Assembly (NCBI GenBank): GCA_043820655.1
Contig: JBDRDO010000064.1
Span: 1 to 21,003 of the forward strand
DNA: 21,003 bases
Reading direction: 5' to 3'
Origin: JAZDEL01 sp043820655
GTDB taxonomy: Archaea; Iainarchaeota; Iainarchaeia; Iainarchaeales; JAZDEL01
The notes under the pieces are model-generated. The model ran no database searches, was not told the origin of the DNA, and saw nothing but the letters and a program-made list of their open reading frames with translations. Position numbers and translations under genes: made by a program. This document shows positions 14,192 to 21,003 of this stretch, one piece after another (within the stretch, counting starts at the first letter, position 1; every line of letters begins with the position of its first letter).

Positions 14192-14857
14192 ATGTGGGCT
14201 GCTAAATTCAGGCTGAGGCACGAGCATTCCCTAACGGGGCCTTATGCCGCGAAGCATAACATAACAATCCTCGCATTCCCGCTGAACTATTACAAAGAGG
14301 GGGACAGGCATTACATAACGACATCTCATTTAATTCTGGGAAAGGATAAGGACAAGGAAGAATACTTCAAACATATAGTGAAAAACAAGAGGATTATAGA
14401 GTGGGAGAGGGAGGGCGACCTCCTGATATACACATTATGGAGCCCTGCAAAGGAAACCCACACCCAGATTTTCTTCACGCCGCAGATACTTTTCAGCAAG
14501 CCGATTGCTGTAAAGCCGGATGGGTGGGCGTATTATGAGGTTTCCTCATGGAAAAAGGAGTACCTCACGAAACTGATAGATAAGATAGGCAAATGGGCGG
14601 AGCTGGATGTGCAGGGCATAGGCAGGGAGAAAGTCACGGATGTTTACATTCCGCATTTAATGCCCAGCCTGACAAAGAAGCAAAGGGATGTAATACTTTT
14701 CGCATACAAGAGCGGATATTATGACTATCCCAAAAGCTCTAACATTGAGCGCCTTGCGAAGCAGTACGGCATAGGGATGAGCACATTCCAGGAGCATCTG
14801 CGCAAGGCGGAGGAGAAGCTTATGCCGTTCCTGCTTGAAAATATTGCGCAGAAATAG
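14192..14857 (+). CDS. Bat-type (HTH_10) transcription regulator
   Basis: A 221-residue protein. The C-terminal ~60 residues are a clear bacterio-opsin activator-type helix-turn-helix: LTKKQRDVILFAYKSGYYDYPKSSNIERLAKQYGIGMSTFQEHLRKAEEKL. This matches the family pattern LTxxQxxxLxxAYxxGYYDxPRxxxxxxLAxxxGISxSTxxEHLRxAExKL. The N-terminal ~150 residues form an alpha/beta sensor-like region that I do not recognise, without a PAS or GAF signature. The family is archaea-specific and includes activators of light- and redox-responsive genes in haloarchaea. It lies directly upstream of the complex promoter of the split-dikinase operon and may regulate it, which is an inference from position. Confidence 0.88.
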   Translation: MWAAKFRLRHEHSLTGPYAAKHNITILAFPLNYYKEGDRHYITTSHLILGKDKDKEEYFKHIVKNKRIIEWEREGDLLIYTLWSPAKETHTQIFFTPQILFSKPIAVKPDGWAYYEVSSWKKEYLTKLIDKIGKWAELDVQGIGREKVTDVYIPHLMPSLTKKQRDVILFAYKSGYYDYPKSSNIERLAKQYGIGMSTFQEHLRKAEEKLMPFLLENIAQK

Positions 14858-14893
14858 CCCCCCTAAAGGCGCGACTTTGCATAAGGGGCAATA

Positions 14894-15010
14894 CCGTTAT
14901 ATATCGGTTTCTTTAACCCGTTATATATCGGGTAAAGGTTCTTTAAAAGGAACTGCGCAAGTATATAACATGTTAACTAAACAAAGTTAACTTTCAAAAG
15001 TTAATGGTGA
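14894..15010 (+). promoter_or_regulatory. Complex promoter/operator region of the split-dikinase operon
   Basis: CCGTTATATATCGG occurs twice (14894-14907 and 14918-14931). Each copy is a near-perfect palindrome, and the copies lie 24 bases apart. GTTCTTTAAAAGGAAC (14938-14953) is another near-palindrome. The probable core TATA box is GTATATAA (14961-14968), giving a start near 14990. Three GTTAA(C/T) boxes at 14972, 14986 and 15000 are spaced exactly 14 bases apart across the start site. The last abuts the ribosome binding site GGTGA (15006-15010), 6 bases before the ATG. Confidence 0.6.
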
Positions 15011-15016
15011 AACAAT

Positions 15017-15334
15017 ATGGCATCAAAACTTATACAGAGCGGAAGCCTGGAGCTGAACATTGACAGTTCAAAACTCGAGAAGGAAACAAGGAAAACTGTC
15101 GGGCATAAGTACATCGGCTGGTGGGTTACTGTTGAATCCGCAAAAGTGCGTTATCACACCGCGCTTGCAGCCTGCGTTGCTGTTTTTTTAGGCGGGGCGC
15201 TTGTCTCGCATTTACTGCTTATATTGCTTCTGCCGCTTGCCCCTGTTGCACTTTCAACGCTTTTCCATTACGGGGATGTGCTTGATGACAAGGATATGTG
15301 GGAAAGGAAGGTTGTTACAAGGATTGACCCTTAG
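15017..15334 (+). CDS. Small two-TM membrane protein, tandem paralogue A
   Basis: A 105-residue protein of no family I know. A cytoplasmic-looking N-terminus (1-45) contains NIDSSKL (14-20), RK at 25-26 and YxG at 32-34. A hydrophobic hairpin follows at about 47-66 and 67-84, then a charged tail ending KVVTRIDP. It aligns without gaps to the next gene product, sharing MA at the start, N-x-D-x-SKL, RK-x-V, YxG and a C-terminal RID. A strong GGTGA ribosome binding site supports the start. It is first in a four-gene operon (12, 22 and 6 bases between genes) ending in the split dikinase, so a membrane anchor or substrate for that enzyme is a reasonable inference. Confidence 0.8.
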   Translation: MASKLIQSGSLELNIDSSKLEKETRKTVGHKYIGWWVTVESAKVRYHTALAACVAVFLGGALVSHLLLILLLPLAPVALSTLFHYGDVLDDKDMWERKVVTRIDP

Positions 15335-15346
15335 GGGGAATTTACT

Positions 15347-15670
15347 ATGGCATACACACTTGTTGACGGGCACCAGATTGATGTCAATCTTGACACATCA
15401 AAGCTTGATTATGCTAAGAGGAAGGATGTGTTTGACACATACCTCGGGATGAGACTGAAGGAGATAGTTTACCACTGGGCGTTTTTCGCCACGCTTGCGG
15501 CGGGATTCTACTTCCTTGCAATGGCGGTTTCATATGGAGGAGTTTACATTCTCCCGCTTTTTCTGTGCAGTTTTGCGGCATATAAGGCAAGGTGGATGTA
15601 CCTTAAATTCTGGAGCAGGAAGAACAAGTTCGGAAAGAAGACCGTAGTGAGGATTGACGGCGCAGGGTAA
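15347..15670 (+). CDS. Small two-TM membrane protein, tandem paralogue B
   Basis: A 107-residue protein paralogous to its upstream neighbour. The ungapped alignment includes NLDTSKL at 14-20, RK at 25-26, YLG at 32-34, a hydrophobic hairpin at about 42-62 and 65-80, and TVVRID at 99-104. Loop and helix sequences have diverged (Phe/Tyr-rich here), so this is an old duplication, suggesting a heterodimer. Its basic segment after the second helix (KARWMYLKFWSRKNKFGKK) suggests a cytoplasmic C-terminus. TAGGGGGAA lies before the ATG as a ribosome binding site, 12 bases after the previous stop. Unknown function; same operon as the dikinase subunits. Confidence 0.8.
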   Translation: MAYTLVDGHQIDVNLDTSKLDYAKRKDVFDTYLGMRLKEIVYHWAFFATLAAGFYFLAMAVSYGGVYILPLFLCSFAAYKARWMYLKFWSRKNKFGKKTVVRIDGAG

Positions 15671-15692
15671 GTATAAAAAGGAGGAAAGGCAA

Positions 15693-17288
15693 ATGAAAAT
15701 AGCGCAAACCGAAAACAGGGATAATATGGCTGACATAAAGGCGGCAACGCTTAAAGGGGATGAGTGGATGCTGGCGGAGGATCTCCCCGATATGTCATGC
15801 CTTTCACTTGCCCAGCTGTTCCTCGGCTCGGCAGTGAGCAATCTTGAAAAAAGCTGCGGAAGGAACTACAGGGCATGCATTGCCGTGCAGCGCGGATACA
15901 CAACCACATATTACTACGGGAAACGGGACAGCTTCCTCATGGGGGAGCGCATAGTGGACATGATTTTTAAGGATCCTGAATTCGGGCACATGATAAACAG
16001 GGAGATTTACAAAAGAAGCGACATGCTTATAGAGAACGCAAAAATTGTGAGGAAAAGCAGCCTTGCGAAAATGTCAAATTCACAATTATGGAAAATGCGG
16101 AAAAGGGAGGACGTACTGCACAGGGAACTTTACGAGTACGGCTGGCTTTCAAATGCTGCGGATTTATTCCACGCGAACTTCACAAACAGGCTTGTTGAAT
16201 GCCTTGAGGGGAAGGCGGGAAGCAGGGCAAAGGCAAATGAAATGCTTATGGCACTTACAGTGCCTGATAAAAGGAGCCTGCTTGACGAGGAGGCGGATGA
16301 TTTCCTCGCGATTGTTGCCGCAATTAACGCGGACAAATTCCACAAGGGGCTTTTTGAAAAGGGCACTATCGGGGAAATTGAAAATAGCATGAAGGGCGGG
16401 GTCAAAAAAATGGTTATCGCGCACCGGCGCAAATATCATCACTGGAAATATCTGTTCCTGGGCCAGCACGGGGTTTATGATATCGGGCATTACATAAAGG
16501 AGGCAAAACAGATTGTCCAGAGCGGGGTTGATGCTGGGGCGATGCTGAAGAAGAAGGGAATTGCCGCCAAAGATGCCGCACTGGAAAAGGAAAGGCTCAA
16601 AAGGGAGCTGGGCATTGAACGGGATTATTCCGAGGCGTTTGACATATGGAGCGAGTTTATGATAACCAAGGTTTACAGGAGGAACGCGCAGGTCATTAAC
16701 GCGTACTATCACATGCCCCTGCTCAGGGAGATTTCAAAAAGGCTCGGCGTTTCGATGAACCAGATGGAGCTTATGCTGCTTGAGGAAATCGAAAAAGGGC
16801 TGAATGGTGGGAAGGTTGACATTGGCATGGTGCAGGCAAGGGCAGGCCTCTGCGCATATTACACGAGGAAGGGTGTGCACAAAATATGGACAGGGGATGA
16901 GGCAAAAAAGATTGCTGAAAAGCTTGAGGGCAGGCGCATAGGGAAGGTTTCCGAGCTCAAGGGGCAGTGTGGTTCGGCAGGCAGGGCAAAGGGAACGGTT
17001 AAGATAATAAACAGCATCCCGGATATGGATAAGATGGACAAGGGGGATATCCTTGTGAGTGTTGCAACAACACCGGATGTTGTTCCCGCTATGCAGAAGG
17101 CCGCGGCAATAGTTACCGAGCAGGGCGGGGTTACATGCCATGCCGCCATTGTCAGCAGGGAGATGGGAATACCCTGCCTTATAGGCACAAAGATTGCGAC
17201 GCGCGTGTTTAAGGATTTGGACATGGTTGATGTTGACGCTACGGCAGGAATTGTGAAAAAGATTTCAAAAAAAGTGCTTGATTTGTGA
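15693..17288 (+). CDS. Split dikinase subunit: phosphohistidine swivel domain with unknown substrate domain
   Basis: 531 residues. The last ~107 are a PEP-utilising-enzyme mobile domain, with the phosphorylated His at 483 in GGVTCHAAIVSREMG and PDVVPAMQKAAAIV before it. The preceding ~420 residues are mostly helical and include YYHMPLLREISKRLGVSMNQMELMLLEEI, resembling the linker region before the swivel in PEP synthase and rifampicin phosphotransferase. The PEP/pyruvate TIM barrel is absent. The ATP-grasp partner is the next gene. Phenylphosphate synthase has the same two-protein split, so the enzyme probably transfers the beta-phosphate of ATP, via His, to an unidentified acceptor. The ATG at 15693 has GGAGG 7 bases upstream; a TTG at 15654 is less likely. 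Confidence 0.85.
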   Translation: MKIAQTENRDNMADIKAATLKGDEWMLAEDLPDMSCLSLAQLFLGSAVSNLEKSCGRNYRACIAVQRGYTTTYYYGKRDSFLMGERIVDMIFKDPEFGHMINREIYKRSDMLIENAKIVRKSSLAKMSNSQLWKMRKREDVLHRELYEYGWLSNAADLFHANFTNRLVECLEGKAGSRAKANEMLMALTVPDKRSLLDEEADDFLAIVAAINADKFHKGLFEKGTIGEIENSMKGGVKKMVIAHRRKYHHWKYLFLGQHGVYDIGHYIKEAKQIVQSGVDAGAMLKKKGIAAKDAALEKERLKRELGIERDYSEAFDIWSEFMITKVYRRNAQVINAYYHMPLLREISKRLGVSMNQMELMLLEEIEKGLNGGKVDIGMVQARAGLCAYYTRKGVHKIWTGDEAKKIAEKLEGRRIGKVSELKGQCGSAGRAKGTVKIINSIPDMDKMDKGDILVSVATTPDVVPAMQKAAAIVTEQGGVTCHAAIVSREMGIPCLIGTKIATRVFKDLDMVDVDATAGIVKKISKKVLDL

Positions 17289-17294
17289 GGCGGT

Positions 17295-18239
17295 ATGGTG
17301 AAAAAAATTACTGTTCCATTCTCAGGGCTTTCTTCGCGCGATGTCTCAATTGCGGGGGGAAAGGGTGCGCAGTTGGGGGAGATGCTCCGTGCGGGGTTTC
17401 CGGTGCCCAATGGATTTGTTGCCACTACATATGCATATTGCCTCTTCCTTGAGGAAAATAAAATCGCGGGAAAAATTGAGGATGAACTGCGGAAGGTTAA
17501 GCCGAATAAAATGGAAACCATTAATTCCGCAAGCAGGAAAATAAGGGGGATTATTGAAAAGGCGAAAATGCCTGCCGCTGTTGAGGCAGAAATAACCGCG
17601 CGGTTTGCCGCGCTTAAGGCAGGGCTTGTTGCCGTGCGTTCCTCGGCAACGGCGGAGGACTCATCAAGCGCATCATGGGCGGGGGAACTTGAAAGTTACA
17701 TGAATGTCGGGAAAGGCGGGGTTTGTGCCGCTGTCAAAAAATGCTGGGGCTCATTGTTCACTCCGCGCGCAATTTTCTACAGGTTTGAGAAGAAAATGGG
17801 GAATAAGAATGTCGGAGTGGGGGTTGTTGTGCAGGCAATGGTTGACAGTGAGGTTGCGGGGGTTGCATTTACCGTGAACCCGATAACAAAGGACATGGGG
17901 CAGGTTGTTATAGAGGCAGGCCTTGGTTTGGGGGAAAGCGTTGTGCTTGGGGAGATTACCCCCGACAAGTATGTTGTGAATAAGGCGGAGGGCTATATTG
18001 AGGATATTGAGGTCAACAAACAAGGCACAATGATTATTAAGGCGGGCAAGAAAACAAAAAAAGTTGCGGTTCCAAAAGCGCGGCAGGAAAGGCAGAAACT
18101 GGACGGCAGTAAAATAATGGAACTTGCGGAGATGTGCAAGAGAATTGAAAAGCACTACAAAGCGCCGCAGGACATTGAGTGGGCGCTTGAGAAGGGCAGA
18201 CTTTACATAGTGCAGGCAAGGCCTGTGACAACGCTTTAG
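17295..18239 (+). CDS. Split dikinase subunit: PEP synthase-type ATP-grasp domain
   Basis: 314 residues corresponding to just the N-terminal ATP-binding domain of PEP synthase/PPDK. GGKGAQLGEM (21-30) starts the fold, VAVRSSATAEDSSSASWAG (112-130) forms the nucleotide loop, VVVQAMVDSEVAGVAFTVNP carries the next conserved block, and DIEWALEKGRLYIVQARPVTTL closes the domain. All recognised ATP-binding positions look intact. It would phosphorylate the His of the upstream subunit with release of AMP and phosphate, or of AMP and pyrophosphate. GAGGCGGT lies before the ATG, 6 bases after the previous stop. The reversed gene order (swivel first, ATP-grasp second) differs from the fused enzymes. Confidence 0.9.
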   Translation: MVKKITVPFSGLSSRDVSIAGGKGAQLGEMLRAGFPVPNGFVATTYAYCLFLEENKIAGKIEDELRKVKPNKMETINSASRKIRGIIEKAKMPAAVEAEITARFAALKAGLVAVRSSATAEDSSSASWAGELESYMNVGKGGVCAAVKKCWGSLFTPRAIFYRFEKKMGNKNVGVGVVVQAMVDSEVAGVAFTVNPITKDMGQVVIEAGLGLGESVVLGEITPDKYVVNKAEGYIEDIEVNKQGTMIIKAGKKTKKVAVPKARQERQKLDGSKIMELAEMCKRIEKHYKAPQDIEWALEKGRLYIVQARPVTTL

Positions 18240-18270
18240 GCGCCGCGCGGATAAAACAGGGAAAGCCAAC

Positions 18271-18279
18271 AATTAAATA
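18271..18279 (+). promoter_or_regulatory. TATA box for membrane-anchored HAD gene
   Basis: AATTAAATA would start a transcript near 18301, leaving a short leader that carries AGGG before the ATG at 18312. This suggests that the HAD gene has its own promoter and is not the fifth gene of the dikinase operon. Confidence 0.45.
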
Positions 18280-18311
18280 CTCCCGCGCGCCAATATCATC
18301 AGGGTAATTGA

Positions 18312-18920
18312 ATGGACTTGCAGAACGTGCTAAAGATTACCGTCAGAAAGGCGGTGCTTACAGTAATCCTTCTCACATTCATGTTTTTCGGGGAGTTTGT
18401 GATTTTTGATACGCTTGGCGCAATGGCGGGGAGCGTTGTTTTCACATATGTTTTTGTGTGCCTGCTTGTTTATGTTTATGACACCCTCCTCGGAAAAACA
18501 GGAATAAGGGTGATTGCATTTGACATGGGAGGGGTGTACATGGCAGGCGATTATTACACAGAGGAGGTTCAGCCGCGGGAGGGATTTCCCGAACTTGTGA
18601 GGAAGCTGCGCGCGAATTACAGGGTTATTGTGCTTTCAAACCAGAATGCCGAGGCGCACGCGCTCTTTGAGGAGAAGTTCGGGCTTAACGAAGTTTTTGA
18701 CGACCAGATTGTTTCGGGGCGCGTCGGATTGAAGAAGCCTGACCCCAGATTGTTCATGCATGTTGCAAACAGGTTCGGCGTGGCAATGGGGCAGATTGTT
18801 TTCGTGGATGATATGCAGGAGTTCCTTGCCCCCGCCAAAAAGATGGGAGTGAAAACAATACACTTCAGGGGCATGCCAAGGCTTGAGGCGGAACTAAGCA
18901 GGCTTAAGGTTGTGTTTTAG
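18312..18920 (+). CDS. Membrane-anchored HAD-superfamily hydrolase
   Basis: A 202-residue protein with two N-terminal transmembrane helices (about 12-33 and 37-59) followed by a compact HAD phosphatase domain. Motif I is VIAFDMGGVY (nucleophile D71), motif II VLSNQ (S109), motif III KKPDPRLF (Lys at 141/142) and motif IV FVDDM (D166, D167). The residue two after the nucleophile is Gly, as in the YihX-like FDLGNV subtype, rather than the usual Asp. The cap region is small, so a phosphosugar or phosphoprotein substrate is possible. A membrane tether on a YihX-like domain is uncommon. It sits just downstream of the split dikinase and might remove a phosphate that enzyme adds, but its own TATA box weakens that link. 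Confidence 0.82.
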   Translation: MDLQNVLKITVRKAVLTVILLTFMFFGEFVIFDTLGAMAGSVVFTYVFVCLLVYVYDTLLGKTGIRVIAFDMGGVYMAGDYYTEEVQPREGFPELVRKLRANYRVIVLSNQNAEAHALFEEKFGLNEVFDDQIVSGRVGLKKPDPRLFMHVANRFGVAMGQIVFVDDMQEFLAPAKKMGVKTIHFRGMPRLEAELSRLKVVF

Positions 18921-18947
18921 GATTCTGAAGCGCGGACGCTTGGCGCA

Positions 18948-19721
18948 TTATTTATTCATGACAGGCGGCTCTATCTTTTCGTGCGAGCGCCTGACAAGTT
19001 CGTACTTGTTCATGTAGAACTCTGTCTTCAGCACCTCAAGGTAGGGCATAACGAAAACAAAGGTAATGAAAAGTGTTGCGAAATTGCCCATAAGCGGGGC
19101 AAAGTTAAGCGCAAGTGTCAGAAGGTCAAGCAGGTACTCAAGCAAAGGAAGGATAAGCATTATCACAAAGCCGGCGGCAAGGACACGGAGCACTGCGCCA
19201 GGGTGGGCGCGGATGAACTCAAAATTTGAGCTTATTGAACTGCGAAGGCTTTCCTCATCAACAACAATTGACTGCGGGACAAACAGGAATGCAACTGCCG
19301 CTGCTAAAAGCAGGATGCCTACAAGAAGCGCAGGCACGCCTATCTGGGTCAGCACAGCGGCAATAAGGATTAAGATAATTGCAAAGAGCGCAAGGAAACG
19401 GAACATCTTGAATGAGAACTTGGTTATGCGTTCCGAGAGGTAATAGTGCAGGCGCACTCTGCTAAGGTCGCGCCTTATTGCGAAAATCATAAGGGTTAGG
19501 AGCACAGAATAAAAGAAAAGGAATGCAAGGGAAACAAGGAGCAGAAGCACAAGCGCCACTGGGCCTGGCTTGAACAAGCCATAGTCAAGGAAAATGCTGC
19601 CCGAGGATATGAATGCACCCTCAAGCTGCGTGAAAAGAACGACAAAAACAAGCAAAAGCGCGAAGGCAAATGCCGTTGGAAAGTTGTCTACATAACGCCT
19701 GAATGAGTCTGTTATATACAT
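18948..19721 (-). CDS. Polytopic membrane protein, function unknown
   Basis: A 257-residue protein with about six hydrophobic segments, two of them at the N-terminal side (about 17-37 and 55-80), two in the middle (about 108-128 and 130-150) and two towards the C-terminus (about 178-210 and 215-235). A polar segment VVDEESLRSSISSNFEFIRAHPG lies between the middle and last pairs. This layout resembles uncharacterised archaeal and bacterial families of the DUF975/GDPD-membrane-domain sort, in which a helix-rich integral domain has no catalytic residues of its own. I cannot assign a function. GGGG lies 4 bases before the ATG. It converges on the HAD gene, with 27 bases between stops. Confidence 0.75.
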   Translation of the reverse strand: MYITDSFRRYVDNFPTAFAFALLLVFVVLFTQLEGAFISSGSIFLDYGLFKPGPVALVLLLLVSLAFLFFYSVLLTLMIFAIRRDLSRVRLHYYLSERITKFSFKMFRFLALFAIILILIAAVLTQIGVPALLVGILLLAAAVAFLFVPQSIVVDEESLRSSISSNFEFIRAHPGAVLRVLAAGFVIMLILPLLEYLLDLLTLALNFAPLMGNFATLFITFVFVMPYLEVLKTEFYMNKYELVRRSHEKIEPPVMNK

Positions 19722-19764
19722 GAAACCCCAAAAAACTAATGGGCGGGGAAGTTATTAAAAAGCA

Positions 19765-21003
19765 TTATACAAGGCGTGCGTTTAGATGTGCGCGGCCGGT
19801 GGAGGTTATTAGGGCATCCGCAAATTGCCCGCGCATATCCTTTTTTAGGAGCACAGGCTTGTAATTTTCAGTCCGCCCTGTGAAGCCGCCCTTTGCCCCG
19901 CGCTCGGCAATAAGTATGCGTACTGATTTGCCCACCATCAGCTTATTGCGTGAAACCGCAAGTTCCGCGCACAATTCGCTCAGCACCCTGCTCCGCGCCT
20001 TCTTCACCCGCCCGTGAATCTGCTTCATTTCCGCCGCCTTTGTATTAGGGCGTGCGCCGAAGCGCGAGATGTTAACAATGTCGGGCGAGATTTCTTTCAG
20101 CAGGGAAACCGTGCTGCGGAAGTCATCTTCGGTTTCCGTTGGAAACCCCACTATTACATCTGTTGATATTGCGGCATCGGGAATATCCCTGCGCAGGCGC
20201 TTTGCAAGTGCGAGGAATGAGCGCGCGGAGTAAGGCCTGTTCATCAGTTTCAGGATGCGTTCGGAACCCGATTGCAGAGGAATGTGTATAAATTTGTACA
20301 TGCGCTCATCGCGGAGCAGGGTTATGTAGCGGCTGTAAAATGAACGCAAATGCCCGGGGTTTATCATACCCACGCGCACCCTGTAATCCCCCTTATTTTT
20401 GAGCAATAATTCAAGCAGTGCAGGGAGGTCCGTGCGCGGCTTGCGGTCAAAGCCGTAACAGCCGCAGTCCTGCGCAGTGAGCCAAAATTCCTTCACGCCC
20501 TGTGAAAGCGCAAGCCTGAACTTTTTGTTTATTTCGCGCACGGGATAACTCTTCAGCTTTCCGCGTGCCTTCACTGTTGCACAGTAAGTGCATGCCCCTA
20601 TGCACCCCCGTGAAAGCGGAATGATTGCAATGTGCGGATTCCCGCGGACCTCCCCGATTGCGGGACCGAATTCATGCGCAGGCAGATTGAGGAATTCCGC
20701 GAGGCCTGAAAGTTCTGGGCCGATCTGCACAATTTCACGTGAGATTTCAGAAATTTTTTCACCACTTATTTTAGGCAGGCAGCCGAAAACAACAAGCAGT
20801 TTGTGTTTGCCTTTCGCCCTTTTGCATTGCCCCCACAGCTTCCTGATGCGATTAAGCATTCTGTTCTCGGTCTGCTCCTTCACTGCACAGGTGTTTATTA
20901 TTATGATGTCCGCCCTTGAAAGCGAAGTTAGCATGAAGCCATTAGCGCCGAGGAAGCCGCGGATTGCCTCAGTGTCCGCGCGGTTCATTGAACAGCCGTA
21001 CCC
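19765..21003 (-). CDS. Archaeal MiaB/CDKAL1-like tRNA methylthiotransferase (5' truncated by window edge)
   Basis: The frame runs off the right edge: the first complete codons read GYGCSMNRADTE, so the true start lies beyond 21003 and the ATG at 20988 is not the start. YGCS, NTCAVK and VFGCLPK supply the three Cys of the N-terminal auxiliary iron-sulfur cluster. RGCIGACTYC is the radical SAM CxxxCxxC motif. The C-terminal ~60 residues, including GKSVRILIAERG and GFTGRTENYKPV, form a TRAM RNA-binding domain. These enzymes convert t6A37 to ms2t6A37 in tRNAs decoding ANN codons, improving decoding accuracy. The archaeal/eukaryal (e-MtaB) subtype is inferred from the YGCSMNRAD head. All visible cluster ligands are present. 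Confidence 0.92.
   Translation of the reverse strand, partial: GYGCSMNRADTEAIRGFLGANGFMLTSLSRADIIIINTCAVKEQTENRMLNRIRKLWGQCKRAKGKHKLLVVFGCLPKISGEKISEISREIVQIGPELSGLAEFLNLPAHEFGPAIGEVRGNPHIAIIPLSRGCIGACTYCATVKARGKLKSYPVREINKKFRLALSQGVKEFWLTAQDCGCYGFDRKPRTDLPALLELLLKNKGDYRVRVGMINPGHLRSFYSRYITLLRDERMYKFIHIPLQSGSERILKLMNRPYSARSFLALAKRLRRDIPDAAISTDVIVGFPTETEDDFRSTVSLLKEISPDIVNISRFGARPNTKAAEMKQIHGRVKKARSRVLSELCAELAVSRNKLMVGKSVRILIAERGAKGGFTGRTENYKPVLLKKDMRGQFADALITSTGRAHLNARLV

Noticed and set aside
11815..14872. Similar strings ATAG-CCCCCTAAAG after the antiporter and the HTH_10 gene
   Set aside because: At 11819 most of the string is coding sequence of the convergent Lrp gene, and the match is short, so it is probably coincidence, not a repeat family.
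15654..15692. TTG start overlapping the preceding membrane protein gene
   Set aside because: The ATG at 15693 has a strong GGAGG at correct spacing. The TTG has none and would overlap the upstream gene.
1..21003. tRNA genes, CRISPR arrays, insertion sequences or integrase sites
   Set aside because: I looked for cloverleaf-like stems, spaced direct repeats and transposase motifs and saw none. The hairpin clusters do not have array spacing.

Overview
The window is archaeal chromosomal DNA. It carries a two-AAA-domain CDC48/VCP ATPase, pilin-like proteins with class III signal peptides (cleaved by archaeal prepilin peptidase), Lrp/AsnC and Bat-type (HTH_10) one-component regulators, an archaeal-type MiaB/CDKAL1 methylthiotransferase and a stand-alone NFACT-R protein. 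Many genes start within a few bases of where an archaeal TATA box would place the transcript start (leaderless mRNAs); others have GGTGA/GAGG-type ribosome binding sites. Gene density is high, with frequent convergent overlaps. The mix of small proteins of unknown function and unusual domain splits suits a DPANN-like lineage, but no rRNA is present, so this placement is an inference. I see no tRNA, rRNA, insertion sequence, CRISPR array or phage gene.

Region 1 (1-4450): the 3' end of an endonuclease IV-like gene, a small membrane protein, a membrane-tethered winged-helix regulator, then two convergent pilin-like transcription units: two class III pilins on the plus strand, and four overlapping pilin-like genes on the minus strand. 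The intergenic region at 3724-3835 divides the minus unit from a plus-strand M50 (site-2) protease. A 16-bp palindrome followed at a fixed 1-bp gap by a TATA box precedes the plus pilin unit. A variant of it lies between the minus pilin unit and the protease gene, with TATA boxes on both sides. This looks like one small regulon.

Region 2 (4454-10517, minus strand): CDC48, NFACT-R, an Lrp-like regulator, a 313-bp non-coding gap full of hairpins, and topoisomerase IA with a Lys/Ala-rich tail. Region 3 (10589-14857): a CPA-type antiporter whose ion-binding Asp appears replaced by Ser, an Lrp/AsnC regulator, a degenerate class III ribonucleotide reductase (NrdD)-like protein and a Bat-type regulator.

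Region 4 (14858-18239) is the most novel-looking part. A complex promoter, with duplicated palindromic boxes and a 14-bp-spaced GTTAA series, precedes a tight four-gene operon. It encodes two tandem paralogous small membrane proteins, then a split dikinase: a phosphohistidine swivel domain on a ~420-residue domain of unknown substrate, and a separate ATP-grasp subunit. The pyruvate/PEP barrel is missing, so the pair resembles phenylphosphate synthase or rifampicin phosphotransferase in logic rather than PEP synthase.

Region 5 (18312-21003): a membrane-anchored HAD hydrolase, a convergent polytopic membrane protein, and a methylthiotransferase truncated by the window edge.
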